From assembly GCF_029813775.1 (NCBI RefSeq), contig NZ_JARVKW010000006.1, positions 203,590 to 267,589 of the forward strand: DNA of 64,000 bases. Reading direction: 5' to 3'. The translations under genes were made by a program, and so were the position numbers. The stretch is from Streptomyces sp. DH24. Lineage in GTDB: Bacteria; Actinomycetota; Actinomycetes; Streptomycetales; Streptomycetaceae. The notes below the pieces were generated by a model. The model saw only the letters and a program-made list of their open reading frames with translations. It made no database searches and had not been told where the DNA came from. Below, piece after piece: positions 33,655-43,482 of the stretch. Numbering within the stretch: position 1 is the first letter of the stretch; each line of letters starts with the position of its first letter.

Positions 33655-35289
33655 ATGCGCGGAGCCACGCACGCCAAATGGGCCGCTTGCGCGGCGGCCG
33701 CAGCGCTCGCGGCGACGGCCTGCGGCGGGGGCGGGGGCGGCGGCGGTGCGGGCGACGCCGGGGCGGTGCTCAGCTCGTCCTGGGGCGACCCGCAGAACCC
33801 GCTGGAGCCGGCCAACACCAACGAGGTGCAGGGCGGCAAGGTCCTCGACATGATCTTCCGGAACCTGAAGAAGTACGACCCGGAGACCGGCGAGGCCAAG
33901 GACATGCTCGCCGAGAAGATCGAGACCAAGGACTCGCAGACCTTCCACGTCACCGTCAAGGACGGCTGGACCTTCAGCAACGGCGAGAAGGTCACCGCCA
34001 AGTCCTTCGTGGACGCCTGGAACTACGGCGCCGGCCTGGAGAACAACCAGAAGAACGCCTACTTCTTCAGCTACATCGAGGGCTACGACAAGGTCCACCC
34101 CGAGGACGGCGGCAAGCAGAGCGCCGAGACGATGTCCGGACTCAAGGTCACCGGTGAGCGCACCTTCACCGTCAGGCTCAGCCAGAAGTTCTCCACGTTC
34201 CCCGACACCCTCGGCTACAACGCCTTCGCCCCCCTCCCGCGCGCCTTCTTCGAGGACCACGACGCCTGGCTCGCGAAGCCCGTCGGCAACGGCCCGTACA
34301 CCGTGCAGTCGTACGCCAAGGGCTCCCAGATGTCGCTGCGCAAGTGGGACAAGTACCCCGGCAGCGACAAGGCCCAGAACGGCGGCGTCGACCTCAAGGT
34401 CTACACCGACAACAACACCGCCTACACCGACCTGATGGCCGGCAACCTCGACCTCGTCGACGACGTCCCCGCCGCCCAGCTCAGGAACGTCGAGAAGGAC
34501 CTGGGCGACCGGTACATCAACTCACCCGCCGGCATCATCCAGACGCTCGCCTTCCCCTTCTACGACAAGAACTGGGGCAGGGCCGGAATGGAGAAGGTCC
34601 GCCGCGGCCTGTCCATGGCCATCGACCGCGAGCAGATCACCAAGACGATCTTCCACGACACCCGCACCCCCGCCACCGACTGGACCTCCCCGGTGCTCGG
34701 TGAGGAGGGCGGCTACCGGGCGGGCCTGTGCGGCGAGGCCTGCGAGTACCGGCCCGACGAGGCGAAGAAGCTCATCCAGGAGGGCGGCGGCCTCCCCGGC
34801 GGCCGGGTCAGGATCACCTTCAACGCGGACGCCGGCTCCAACAAGGAATGGGTCGACGCCGTCTGCAACTCCGTCAACAACGTCCTCGGCAACGACCGCG
34901 CCTGCGTCGGCAACCCCGTCGGCACCTTCGCCGACTTCCGCAACCAGATCACCGACCAGAAGATGAGCGGCCCGTTCCGCGCCGGCTGGCAGATGGACTA
35001 CCCGCTCATCCAGAACTTCCTCCAGCCGCTCTACTACACCAACGCCTCCTCCAACGACGGCAAGTGGAGCAACGACGAGTTCGACAAGCTCGTCGACCGG
35101 GCCAACGCCGAGGCCGACACCGCCAAGGCCGTCGAGCTGTTCCAGCAGGCCGAGGAGGTCGTCCGCGACAACATGGCCGCCATCCCGCTCTGGTACCAGA
35201 ACGGCAGCGCCGGCTACTCGGAACGGCTGTCCGGCGTGAAACTCAACCCCTTCAGCGTCCCCGTCTACGACCAGATCAAGGTCGGCTGA
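33655..35289 (+). CDS. Oligopeptide-binding lipoprotein (SBP family 5), second importer
   Basis: This 544-residue lipoprotein (lipobox Cys23, LAATAC, then a run of glycines) is a diverged paralogue of the lipoprotein at 27585. Shared landmarks are KVTAKSFVDAWNYGAGLENN, KPVGNGPYTVQSY, LSMAIDREQITKT and NKEWVDAVCNSV. It has extra cysteines (GLCGEACEY and RACVG) that suggest disulphides in the ligand domain. The ATG follows GAGGAGGC. Ligand specificity probably differs from that of the first importer. Confidence 0.92.
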   Translation: MRGATHAKWAACAAAAALAATACGGGGGGGGAGDAGAVLSSSWGDPQNPLEPANTNEVQGGKVLDMIFRNLKKYDPETGEAKDMLAEKIETKDSQTFHVTVKDGWTFSNGEKVTAKSFVDAWNYGAGLENNQKNAYFFSYIEGYDKVHPEDGGKQSAETMSGLKVTGERTFTVRLSQKFSTFPDTLGYNAFAPLPRAFFEDHDAWLAKPVGNGPYTVQSYAKGSQMSLRKWDKYPGSDKAQNGGVDLKVYTDNNTAYTDLMAGNLDLVDDVPAAQLRNVEKDLGDRYINSPAGIIQTLAFPFYDKNWGRAGMEKVRRGLSMAIDREQITKTIFHDTRTPATDWTSPVLGEEGGYRAGLCGEACEYRPDEAKKLIQEGGGLPGGRVRITFNADAGSNKEWVDAVCNSVNNVLGNDRACVGNPVGTFADFRNQITDQKMSGPFRAGWQMDYPLIQNFLQPLYYTNASSNDGKWSNDEFDKLVDRANAEADTAKAVELFQQAEEVVRDNMAAIPLWYQNGSAGYSERLSGVKLNPFSVPVYDQIKVG

Positions 35290-35298
35290 GGCGGCGCC

Positions 35299-36222
35299 AT
35301 GGGACGGTACGTCGTCCGGCGCCTGCTCCAGATGATCCCGGTGTTCGTGGGCGCCACCCTGCTGATCTTCCTGATGGTCAACGTCATGGGCGACCCCGTC
35401 GCCGGCCTGTGCGGCGACCGCGAGTGCGACCCGGCCACCGCCGCCCAGCTCAGGAGGGAGTTCGGCCTCGACAAGCCCGTCTGGCAGCAATACCTGACCT
35501 ACATGGGGAACGTCTTCACCGGCGACTTCGGCACCGCGTTCAACGGCCAGAAGGTCACCGAGCTGATGTCGACGGCGTTCCCCGTCACCATCCGCCTGAC
35601 CCTCGTCGCCGTCGTCCTCGAAATCGTCATCGGCATCACCCTCGGCGTCGTCACCGGCCTGCGCCGCGGCCGGCCGGTCGACACGGGCGTCCTCGTCCTG
35701 ACCCTCGTCGTCATCTCCGTGCCCACCTTCGTCACCGGCCTGCTGCTCCAACTGCTCCTCGGCGTCCAATGGGGGTGGATCAAACCCTCGGTGTCCCCGG
35801 AGGCCACCGTCGGCGAGCTGATCGTCCCCGGCCTGGTCCTGGCCTCCGTGTCGCTGGCGTACGTGACCCGGCTGACCCGCACGTCCATCGCGGAGAACCG
35901 CCGCTCCGACTACGTCCGCACCGCCGTCGCCAAGGGCCTGCCGCGCCGCCGCGTCGTCACCCGGCACCTGCTGTGCAACTCGCTCATCCCCGTCGTCACC
36001 TTCATCGGCACCGACGTCGGCGCCCTGATGGGCGGCGCGATCGTCACCGAGCGGATCTTCAACATCCACGGCGTCGGCTACCAGCTCTACCAGGGCATCC
36101 TGCGCCAGAACACCCAGACCGTCGTCGGCTTCGTGACCGTCCTCGTCCTCGTCTTCCTGGTCGCCAACCTCCTCGTCGACCTCCTGTACGCCGTACTCGA
36201 CCCGAGGATCCGCTATGCCTGA
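35299..36222 (+). CDS. Oligopeptide ABC transporter permease (DppB type), second importer
   Basis: This 307-residue permease is closely similar to the one at 29333 (GRYVVRRLLQMIPVFVGATL; RTAVAKGLPRRRVVTRHLLC; NLLVDLLYAVLDPRIRYA). The periplasmic loop after helix 1 differs and carries two cysteines (GLCGDRECDPATA). Its start is nine bases after the lipoprotein stop and its end overlaps the next permease by eight bases. Confidence 0.94.
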   Translation: MGRYVVRRLLQMIPVFVGATLLIFLMVNVMGDPVAGLCGDRECDPATAAQLRREFGLDKPVWQQYLTYMGNVFTGDFGTAFNGQKVTELMSTAFPVTIRLTLVAVVLEIVIGITLGVVTGLRRGRPVDTGVLVLTLVVISVPTFVTGLLLQLLLGVQWGWIKPSVSPEATVGELIVPGLVLASVSLAYVTRLTRTSIAENRRSDYVRTAVAKGLPRRRVVTRHLLCNSLIPVVTFIGTDVGALMGGAIVTERIFNIHGVGYQLYQGILRQNTQTVVGFVTVLVLVFLVANLLVDLLYAVLDPRIRYA

Positions 36223-37204
36223 GCCCTACGAACCGGAGCGCGCCATCGCCGGGACGGGCATGGGCGGCGCCATGGACCTCGCCGCGAGCGAGGCGGAGAC
36301 CCTGGAACGGCAGTCACCGGCCGCCCCCGGCGGACGGCCGCCCGGCGGCCCCGAGGGCAAGCCGCGCAGCCTGTGGTCCGACGCCTGGCGCGACCTGCGC
36401 CGCAACCCGGTGTTCATCGTCTCCGGCCTGCTCATCGTCTTCCTCGTGGTCATCTCCCTGTGGCCGTCCCTGATCGCCTCGGGCAACCCCCTCAAGTGCG
36501 AGCTGGCCAAGGCCCAGGAGGGCTCCCGGCCGGGCCACCCCTTCGGCTACGACGGCCAGGGCTGCGACGTCTACACGCGCACCGTCTACGGCGCCCGCAC
36601 GTCCGTCACGGTCGGCGTCCTGGCCACGCTCGGCGTCGCCGTCCTCGGCAGCGTCCTCGGCGGCCTCGCCGGGTTCTTCGGCGGGGTGTGGGACGCGATC
36701 CTGTCCCGCATCACGGACGTGTTCTTCGCGATTCCGGTCGTCCTCGGCGGCCTGGTCCTGCTCTCCGTCGTCACCAGCAACACCGCCTGGCCCGTCATCG
36801 GGTTCATGGTGCTGCTCGGCTGGCCGCAGATCTCCCGCATCGCCCGCGGCGCCGTCATCACCGCCAAGCAGAACGACTACGTCCAGGCCGCCCGCGCCCT
36901 CGGCGCCTCCCACTCCCGGCTGCTGCTGCGGCACATCACGCCCAACGCCGTCGCGCCGGTGATCGTGGTGGCGACCATCGCGCTCGGCACCTACATCGCC
37001 CTGGAGGCCACCCTGTCGTACCTCGGCGTCGGGCTGAAACCGCCCACGGTGTCCTGGGGCATCGACATCTCCGCCGCGTCCCCCTACATCCGCAACGCCC
37101 CGCACGCCCTGTTGTGGCCCTCCGGGGCGCTGGCGGTCACCGTCCTCGCGTTCATCATGCTCGGCGACGCGGTGCGCGACGCCCTCGACCCGAAGCTGAG
37201 GTGA
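36215..37204 (+). CDS. Oligopeptide ABC transporter permease (DppC type), second importer
   Basis: This 329-residue permease has a long cytoplasmic tail, then six helices beginning NPVFIVSGLLIVFLVVISLW. The EAA loop AARALGASHSRLLLRHITPN and the C-terminus LGDAVRDALDPKLR match the family. Two periplasmic cysteines (KCELAKAQ and GQGCDVYTR) match the extra cysteines of its partner permease. Confidence 0.94.
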   Translation: MPEPYEPERAIAGTGMGGAMDLAASEAETLERQSPAAPGGRPPGGPEGKPRSLWSDAWRDLRRNPVFIVSGLLIVFLVVISLWPSLIASGNPLKCELAKAQEGSRPGHPFGYDGQGCDVYTRTVYGARTSVTVGVLATLGVAVLGSVLGGLAGFFGGVWDAILSRITDVFFAIPVVLGGLVLLSVVTSNTAWPVIGFMVLLGWPQISRIARGAVITAKQNDYVQAARALGASHSRLLLRHITPNAVAPVIVVATIALGTYIALEATLSYLGVGLKPPTVSWGIDISAASPYIRNAPHALLWPSGALAVTVLAFIMLGDAVRDALDPKLR

Positions 37205-37210
37205 GCCGCC

Positions 37211-38186
<976 letters not shown>

Positions 38187-38194
<8 letters not shown>

Positions 38195-39227
38195 GCCGAT
38201 CCTCGAGGTGAGCGGGCTCGTCAAGCACTACCCGCTCACCCGGGGCATCCTGTTCAAGAAGCAGGTCGGCGCGGTGAAGGCCGTCGACGGCGTCGACTTC
38301 GCGCTCGCCCGGGGCGAGACCCTCGGCATCGTGGGCGAGTCCGGCTGCGGCAAGTCGACGGTCGCGAAGATGCTGGTCAACCTGGAGCGGCCGACGGCCG
38401 GTTCGATCCGGTACAAGGGCGAGGACATCACCCGGCTGTCCGGGCGCGCCCTGAAAGCGGTCCGCCGCAACATCCAGATGGTGTTCCAGGACCCGTACAC
38501 CTCGCTCAACCCCCGCATGACCGTGGGCGACATCATCGGGGAGCCCTTCGACATCCACCCCGAGGTGGCCCCGAAGGGCGACCGCCGCAAGCGCGTCCAG
38601 GAGCTGCTGGACGTCGTCGGTCTGAACCCGGAGTACATCAACCGCTACCCCCACCAGTTCTCCGGCGGCCAGCGCCAGCGCATCGGCATCGCGCGGGGGC
38701 TGGCGCTGCGGCCCGAGGTGATCGTCGCCGACGAGCCGGTCTCCGCCCTGGACGTGTCCGTGCAGGCCCAGGTCATCAACCTGATGGAGCGTCTGCAGGA
38801 CGAGTTCGACCTGTCCTACATCTTCATCGCGCACGACCTGTCGATCGTCCGGCACATCTCGGACCGGGTCGGCGTGATGTACCTCGGGCGCATCGTGGAG
38901 ACCGGCCGGGACGCCGAGATCTACGACCACCCGACCCACCCCTACACCCAGGCGCTGCTGTCGGCCGTGCCCGTGCCCGATCCGGAGGCCCGCGAGCACC
39001 GGGAACGGATCATCCTCTTCGGCGACGTCCCCTCCCCGACGAACATCCCGTCCGGCTGCCGGTTCCGCACCCGCTGCTGGAAGGCGCGGGAGCGCTGCGC
39101 GGTGGAGGTGCCGGCGCTCGCGGTCCCCGAGGAGTTCCGGCGCGCGGGCGGACCCGCGGCCCACGACTCGGCCTGCCACTTCGCGGAGGAGAAGCGGGTG
39201 GTGCCCCCGGAGCCGACGGGCGCATAA
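38187..39227 (+). CDS. Oligopeptide ABC transporter ATPase (DppF type), second importer
   Basis: This 346-residue ATPase has Walker [24 protein letters not shown] and IAHDLS, plus the C-terminal [14 protein letters not shown] and SACHF cysteines. It lacks the acidic N-terminal extension of its paralogue at 32292. It is the last gene of the second operon, which ends at the bidirectional hairpin at 39335. Confidence 0.94.
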
Positions 39228-39334
39228 CCGCACATACAGGCACGAACGTCGTTAACACACAGGCAACTTGGCCGACCCGGTCCCGATATACGGACGCGGC
39301 ACGCTGAACAGCGTACGGCCGTGCGGGTGCCGTA

Positions 39335-39370
39335 AACGGGCCGGGGCGCGCCATGTCGCCCCGGCCCGTT
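39335..39370. terminator. Bidirectional terminator between the importer and the S9 peptidase
   Basis: AACGGGCCGGGGCG and CGCCCCGGCCCGTT form a perfect 14-base stem with an 8-base loop between two convergent genes. A smaller hairpin, ACGCT-GAAC-AGCGT, lies at 39301-39314. The rest of the 288-base gap shows nothing else. Confidence 0.85.
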
Positions 39371-39515
39371 GCCGTGCGCGGCGGGTCGGCCGGCGGCGCG
39401 ATCGCGGGGTGCGGCCCGAGCGCGGGCCGGCGTGCCGCCGGAGCGGCACGGGTGGACGCGGCACCACCCCGTCGGCGCCGGGTCGCGCCGGTGCCCCGAC
39501 GGGCCCGCCGACGCC

Positions 39516-41633
39516 CTACGCCATCCCCAGCGACCGCTTCAGGAAGTCCACCTGAAGCAGCAGCAGGTTCTCCGCGACCTGTTCCTGCGGGGTCATGTGC
39601 GTCACGCCGGACAGCGGCAGCACCTCGTGCGGGCGGCCGGCGGCCAGCAGGGCCGAGGACAGCCGCAGCGCGTGCGCGACGACCACGTTGTCGTCGGCGA
39701 GGCCGTGCACGATCATCAGCGGCCGGTGCGGCTCGGCGGGGGAGGACAGCCCCTCGTCGGTCACCAGGGAGCTTTTCGCGTACGTCTCCGGGTCCGCCGC
39801 CGGGTCGCCCAGGTACCGCTCCGTGTAGTGCGTGTCGTACAGCCGCCAGTCCGTGACCGGCGCGCCCGCGATGCCCGCGTGGAAGACGTCCGGGCGGCGC
39901 AGCACCGCCAGCGCGGCCAGCCAGCCGCCGTAGGACCAGCCGCGGATCGCCACCCGGGACAGGTCGAGCGGGTGGCTCCCGGCGAGCGCGTGCAGGGCCT
40001 CCACCTGGTCGTCGAGGGAGACGGTGAAGTCGCCGTGGACGGCCTTCTCCCAGGCGGGGGAGCGGCCCGGGGTGCCGCGCCCGTCGGCGACGACCACCGC
40101 GAAGCCCTGGTCGGCGAACCACTGCGAGGTCAGGTGCGCGTTGTGCGCGGCGACCACCCGCGGACCGTGCGGACCACCGTAGGGATCCATCAGAACCGGC
40201 AGGGGGGTGTCACCGTCGTAGTCCCGAGGCATAAGCAGGGCGCATGGGATACGCCGTGCGCCCCCCTGAGTGAGCAGCAGGCGCGGCGACATCCCGGGGT
40301 CCTCCGCGTACGAGGCGATGTCCGCTGCCTGCTTGCCGTACCGCAGCACCCGGACCCGCGCACCCGGCCGGTCCGGCGCCGCCGACACCAGCACGGTCAC
40401 GTCCCCGGAGCGCACCGCCGCGTGCACGCCCGGCTCCTGCGACAGGCGCTCCACGCCCAGCTCGTTCACCCGGTACACGTGCACCTCACCGGTTTCCGGC
40501 TCGGCCGCCTCCTCGCCCGCCGACGCCTGGACCAGCACGTCGTCGGCGGTGACGTCCAGCACCGCGCGGACGTGCAACTGTGGTCCGGTCAGCGGCCGTT
40601 CACCCACCGCGAGCACGCGTGCGCCACCCTCGTCGGCGATCCGCACGAGCTGTCCGGAAGGGCTCCAGCACGGCACCCCGGCGAAAAGTTCCAGCCAAGT
40701 TGGATCTTCGTCCGCGTGCACCATCCGGGTCGTCCCGGACTCGGTGTCCACGGCCAGGAACAGCTGGCTGCGCTGGTCGCGAGCCTGCACGAGGAGCAGT
40801 GGCGCACCCGCCGCTGACCAGTGCACACGCGCCAGATACGGGTAGCGCGCCCGGTCCCAGGAGACCTCCGTGCGCGCTCCGTCCAGGCCGATCAGGAACA
40901 GCCGTACGTCCGCGTTGGCGGTGCCGGCCGCCGGGTACGGGACGTGTTGTGGCTCACGTTCCGGATGAGCCGGGTCGGAGATCCACCAGCGCCGTACCGG
41001 AGTGTCGTCCACGCGCGCCACGAGCAGCCGGTCGGACTCCGGCGACCACCAGAAACCCCGCGAACGCCCCATCTCCTCGGCCGCGACGAACTCCGCGAGA
41101 CCGTACGTGACACCGTCACCGTCCGGCTCCGCCAGCGCCCGGTCCGCCCCGCCCTCGGCCTCCACCACCCGAAGCGCGCCCCGCGCGGCATACGCGACGT
41201 GCCGTCCGTCGGGGGAAGGGCGCGGGTCGATCACCGGTCCGGGAACGCGCAGTTCACGAGCCGTGCCGACGCGCAGCTCCGCCGTGAAAAGCCGCCCTGA
41301 CAAGGCGAAGGACGCCAACTCCACGGCCGCGTCGGTGGCGTAGCCGACGATGCCGGCACCGCCCTCACGGCTGCGCTCGCGCCGGGCCCGCTCCTCGGGC
41401 GAGAGGTTCTCCGAGGCGCCGCCCAGCAGTGCCCGCGGGTCGGCCGCGACGCGCTCGGCGCCGTCCAGGACGTCGAGCACCCACAGCGAACTCGCCCTGT
41501 CCGTACCGGAACCGGAGCGCAGGAACACGACACGTTCACCGTCGGGCGCCACGGTGAACGAACGCGGCGCGCCGAGCGTGAACCGCTGGGTGCGCGCGTG
41601 CCGCCTGGGGAAGGAGTCAGCCTCGGTCGTCAT
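39516..41633 (-). CDS. S9 family peptidase, dipeptidyl-peptidase IV-like
   Basis: ATG 41633 gives a 705-residue cytoplasmic enzyme (no signal peptide). The N-terminal part is a beta-propeller of the DPPIV_N type; AEFVAAEEMGRSRGFWWSPE resembles the double-Glu motif that binds the substrate amino terminus. The C-terminal alpha/beta hydrolase has the nucleophile in GWSYGG (about 569), the Asp in HGLADDN (about 645) and the His in GVTHM (about 677). Cleavage of X-Pro dipeptides from imported peptides is a fitting role next to two peptide importers, though this is inference. Confidence 0.92.
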   Translation of the reverse strand: MTTEADSFPRRHARTQRFTLGAPRSFTVAPDGERVVFLRSGSGTDRASSLWVLDVLDGAERVAADPRALLGGASENLSPEERARRERSREGGAGIVGYATDAAVELASFALSGRLFTAELRVGTARELRVPGPVIDPRPSPDGRHVAYAARGALRVVEAEGGADRALAEPDGDGVTYGLAEFVAAEEMGRSRGFWWSPESDRLLVARVDDTPVRRWWISDPAHPEREPQHVPYPAAGTANADVRLFLIGLDGARTEVSWDRARYPYLARVHWSAAGAPLLLVQARDQRSQLFLAVDTESGTTRMVHADEDPTWLELFAGVPCWSPSGQLVRIADEGGARVLAVGERPLTGPQLHVRAVLDVTADDVLVQASAGEEAAEPETGEVHVYRVNELGVERLSQEPGVHAAVRSGDVTVLVSAAPDRPGARVRVLRYGKQAADIASYAEDPGMSPRLLLTQGGARRIPCALLMPRDYDGDTPLPVLMDPYGGPHGPRVVAAHNAHLTSQWFADQGFAVVVADGRGTPGRSPAWEKAVHGDFTVSLDDQVEALHALAGSHPLDLSRVAIRGWSYGGWLAALAVLRRPDVFHAGIAGAPVTDWRLYDTHYTERYLGDPAADPETYAKSSLVTDEGLSSPAEPHRPLMIVHGLADDNVVVAHALRLSSALLAAGRPHEVLPLSGVTHMTPQEQVAENLLLLQVDFLKRSLGMA

Positions 41634-41789
41634 GCCCCGACCATATTGGCCATGCGCCCCCTTGTGTTGCCGTGCGCCGATCGATGCACACGTACGGATA
41701 GTTATGATCAGTGGCGCACAGTGGGTAAGAACCTGCTTGTCCCACATATCAATCCCCCGCGTCCCCTGGGTCCTTGGAGGTGAGCCGCC

Positions 41790-41984
41790 GTGGCACTCTC
41801 GATTTCGGCGGTGGTGCTGCTGGCGATCATCGTCTTCTTGCTGATCAAGAAGTCAGGACTGAAGGGAGGTCACGCGGTCGTCTGCATGCTGCTCGGCTTC
41901 TATCTCGCCTCCTCGACCGTGGCGCCGACCATCAGCGACCTGACGACGAGCGTGGCGAGCATGATCGGCAGCATCAAGTTCTGA
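41790..41984 (+). CDS. Small membrane protein (64 aa)
   Basis: GTG 41790 after TTGGAGGTGAG gives a 64-residue protein with two hydrophobic helices (LSISAVVLLAIIVFLLI and AVVCMLLGFYLASSTVAPTI) around a basic KKSGLKGGH loop. I do not recognise a family. It is divergent from the S9 peptidase and 30 bases before mshB, so it may belong to the mshB transcript. Confidence 0.75.
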   Translation: MALSISAVVLLAIIVFLLIKKSGLKGGHAVVCMLLGFYLASSTVAPTISDLTTSVASMIGSIKF

Positions 41985-42014
41985 CCGGGACCCCCGCCTC
42001 GTAGGGTGGGACCC

Positions 42015-42878
42015 ATGACGCAACTGCCAGCCCGGCGTCTGCTGCTGGTGCACGCGCACCCGGACGACGAGTCGATCAACAACGGCGCGACCATGGCCAG
42101 GTACGCGGCCGAGGGTGCCCATGTGACCCTGGTCACCTGCACCCTCGGCGAGCGCGGTGAGGTCATCCCGCCCGAGCTCGCGCACCTGACCGGCCCCGCC
42201 CTCGGCGAGCACCGGCACCGCGAGCTCACCGAGGCGATGCGCGCCCTCGGCGTGCGGGACTTCCGCCAGCTCGGCGGCCCCGGCCGCTACCGCGACTCCG
42301 GGATGATGGGCCTGCCCGACAACGACGACCCCGACTGCTTCTGGCAGGCGGACGTCGACGAGGCCGCCGCCCATCTCCTGGAGGTGATCCGCGAGGTGCG
42401 CCCCCAGGTTCTCGTCACCTACGACCCGGACGGCGGCTACGGCCACCCCGACCACATCCAGGCCCACCGCGTCGCCATGCGCGCCGCGGAACTCGCCGAG
42501 GACGCCGGCACGCCCATCGCCAAGATCTACTGGAACCGCGTGCCCCGCACCGTCGGAGAGGCCGCCTTCGCCCGGCTCGGCGACGACCTGCCCGGCCTGC
42601 CCGGGGGCAAGGCCGGCGCCCTCGACGACGTCCCGGGCGTCGTCGGCGACGACCTGATCACCGCCGAGATCGACGGCACCGCCCACGCCGCCGCCACGGC
42701 CGCCGCGATGCGCGCCCACGCCACCCAGATCGAGGTGGCCGAGCCCTACTTCGCGCTCTCCAACGGACTCGCCCAGCCGCTGTTCACCACCGAGTACTAC
42801 GAACTGGTGCGGGGCGAGCGCGCCGCCGGGCTGCGGGAGACCGACCTGTTCGCCGGCACCGGGGAGGCGGCGGCATGA
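42015..42878 (+). CDS. mshB: GlcNAc-Ins deacetylase of mycothiol synthesis
   Basis: This 287-residue zinc enzyme removes the acetyl group from N-acetylglucosaminyl-inositol, the second committed step of mycothiol synthesis. The PIG-L/LmbE motifs are clear: HAHPDDES with His15 and Asp18, and [11 protein letters not shown] with His144, Asp146 and His147. ATG 42015 is chosen over GTG 42006 because AGGGTGGG then serves as ribosome binding site. It overlaps the following membrane gene in ATGA. Mycothiol is the main actinobacterial thiol. Confidence 0.93.
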   Translation: MTQLPARRLLLVHAHPDDESINNGATMARYAAEGAHVTLVTCTLGERGEVIPPELAHLTGPALGEHRHRELTEAMRALGVRDFRQLGGPGRYRDSGMMGLPDNDDPDCFWQADVDEAAAHLLEVIREVRPQVLVTYDPDGGYGHPDHIQAHRVAMRAAELAEDAGTPIAKIYWNRVPRTVGEAAFARLGDDLPGLPGGKAGALDDVPGVVGDDLITAEIDGTAHAAATAAAMRAHATQIEVAEPYFALSNGLAQPLFTTEYYELVRGERAAGLRETDLFAGTGEAAA

Positions 42879-43285
42879 GCGACCGCACTCCGGCGATGGC
42901 CCGGCCGCTGCGCCCGCCGGCCGCCGGACGGGCCTTCGCCTACCTCCTCCTCTTCCTGCTGGGCGGCGTCGTCGCCGTGGCCGGGGCGCTGGTGCAGCCC
43001 GCGTGGTTCCCGGGCGGGCTGCTGCTCGCGCTGGCCGCCGAGGCCGGGCTCTGCCTGGGTGCCGCGCGCGCCCTCGGCAGCCGGGGCGGGGCCGCCGCCC
43101 CCGCCGGCGGCTGGATGCTCACCGTCATCCTGCTCACGGCCAGCCGCCCCGAGGGCGACTTCATGTTCGGCGCGGGCAGCGGTGCGTATCTCTTCCTGCT
43201 CGGCGGCATGGCCGTCGCTGTGATGTGTGCCACGCTCGCGCCCGTGCGGCAACCCGACGGGGCTCCCGCCCGACTTGGGAAGTGA
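42875..43285 (+). CDS. Four-helix membrane protein (DUF6113-like) coupled to mshB
   Basis: This 136-residue protein has four predicted membrane helices (about 23-42, 48-66, 80-92 and 98-118) and a Pro-rich basic tail at the start. Translational overlap with mshB indicates a functional or at least regulatory link; an mshB-membrane-gene pair is also found in mycobacteria (Rv1170-Rv1171). The function is unknown. Confidence 0.8.
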   Translation: MSDRTPAMARPLRPPAAGRAFAYLLLFLLGGVVAVAGALVQPAWFPGGLLLALAAEAGLCLGAARALGSRGGAAAPAGGWMLTVILLTASRPEGDFMFGAGSGAYLFLLGGMAVAVMCATLAPVRQPDGAPARLGK

Positions 43286-43482
43286 CGTACCACTTCGCCG
43301 TGACACGCGCGTGGGCATCCGGTGTGGGTTTCCCCAGCGGTCATGGGATACGGGCCAGAAGTGGCCAGTATGGTGGTGCGCGCCGCCGAGCTTCCCCCGA
43401 GCTCCCGAGTCCGCTCGGGCAGGGGGAGCCCCCCAGCGTGAGGTGACGTGACGGGCGGCGGAGCCAACCGGGAGAACCTGCC

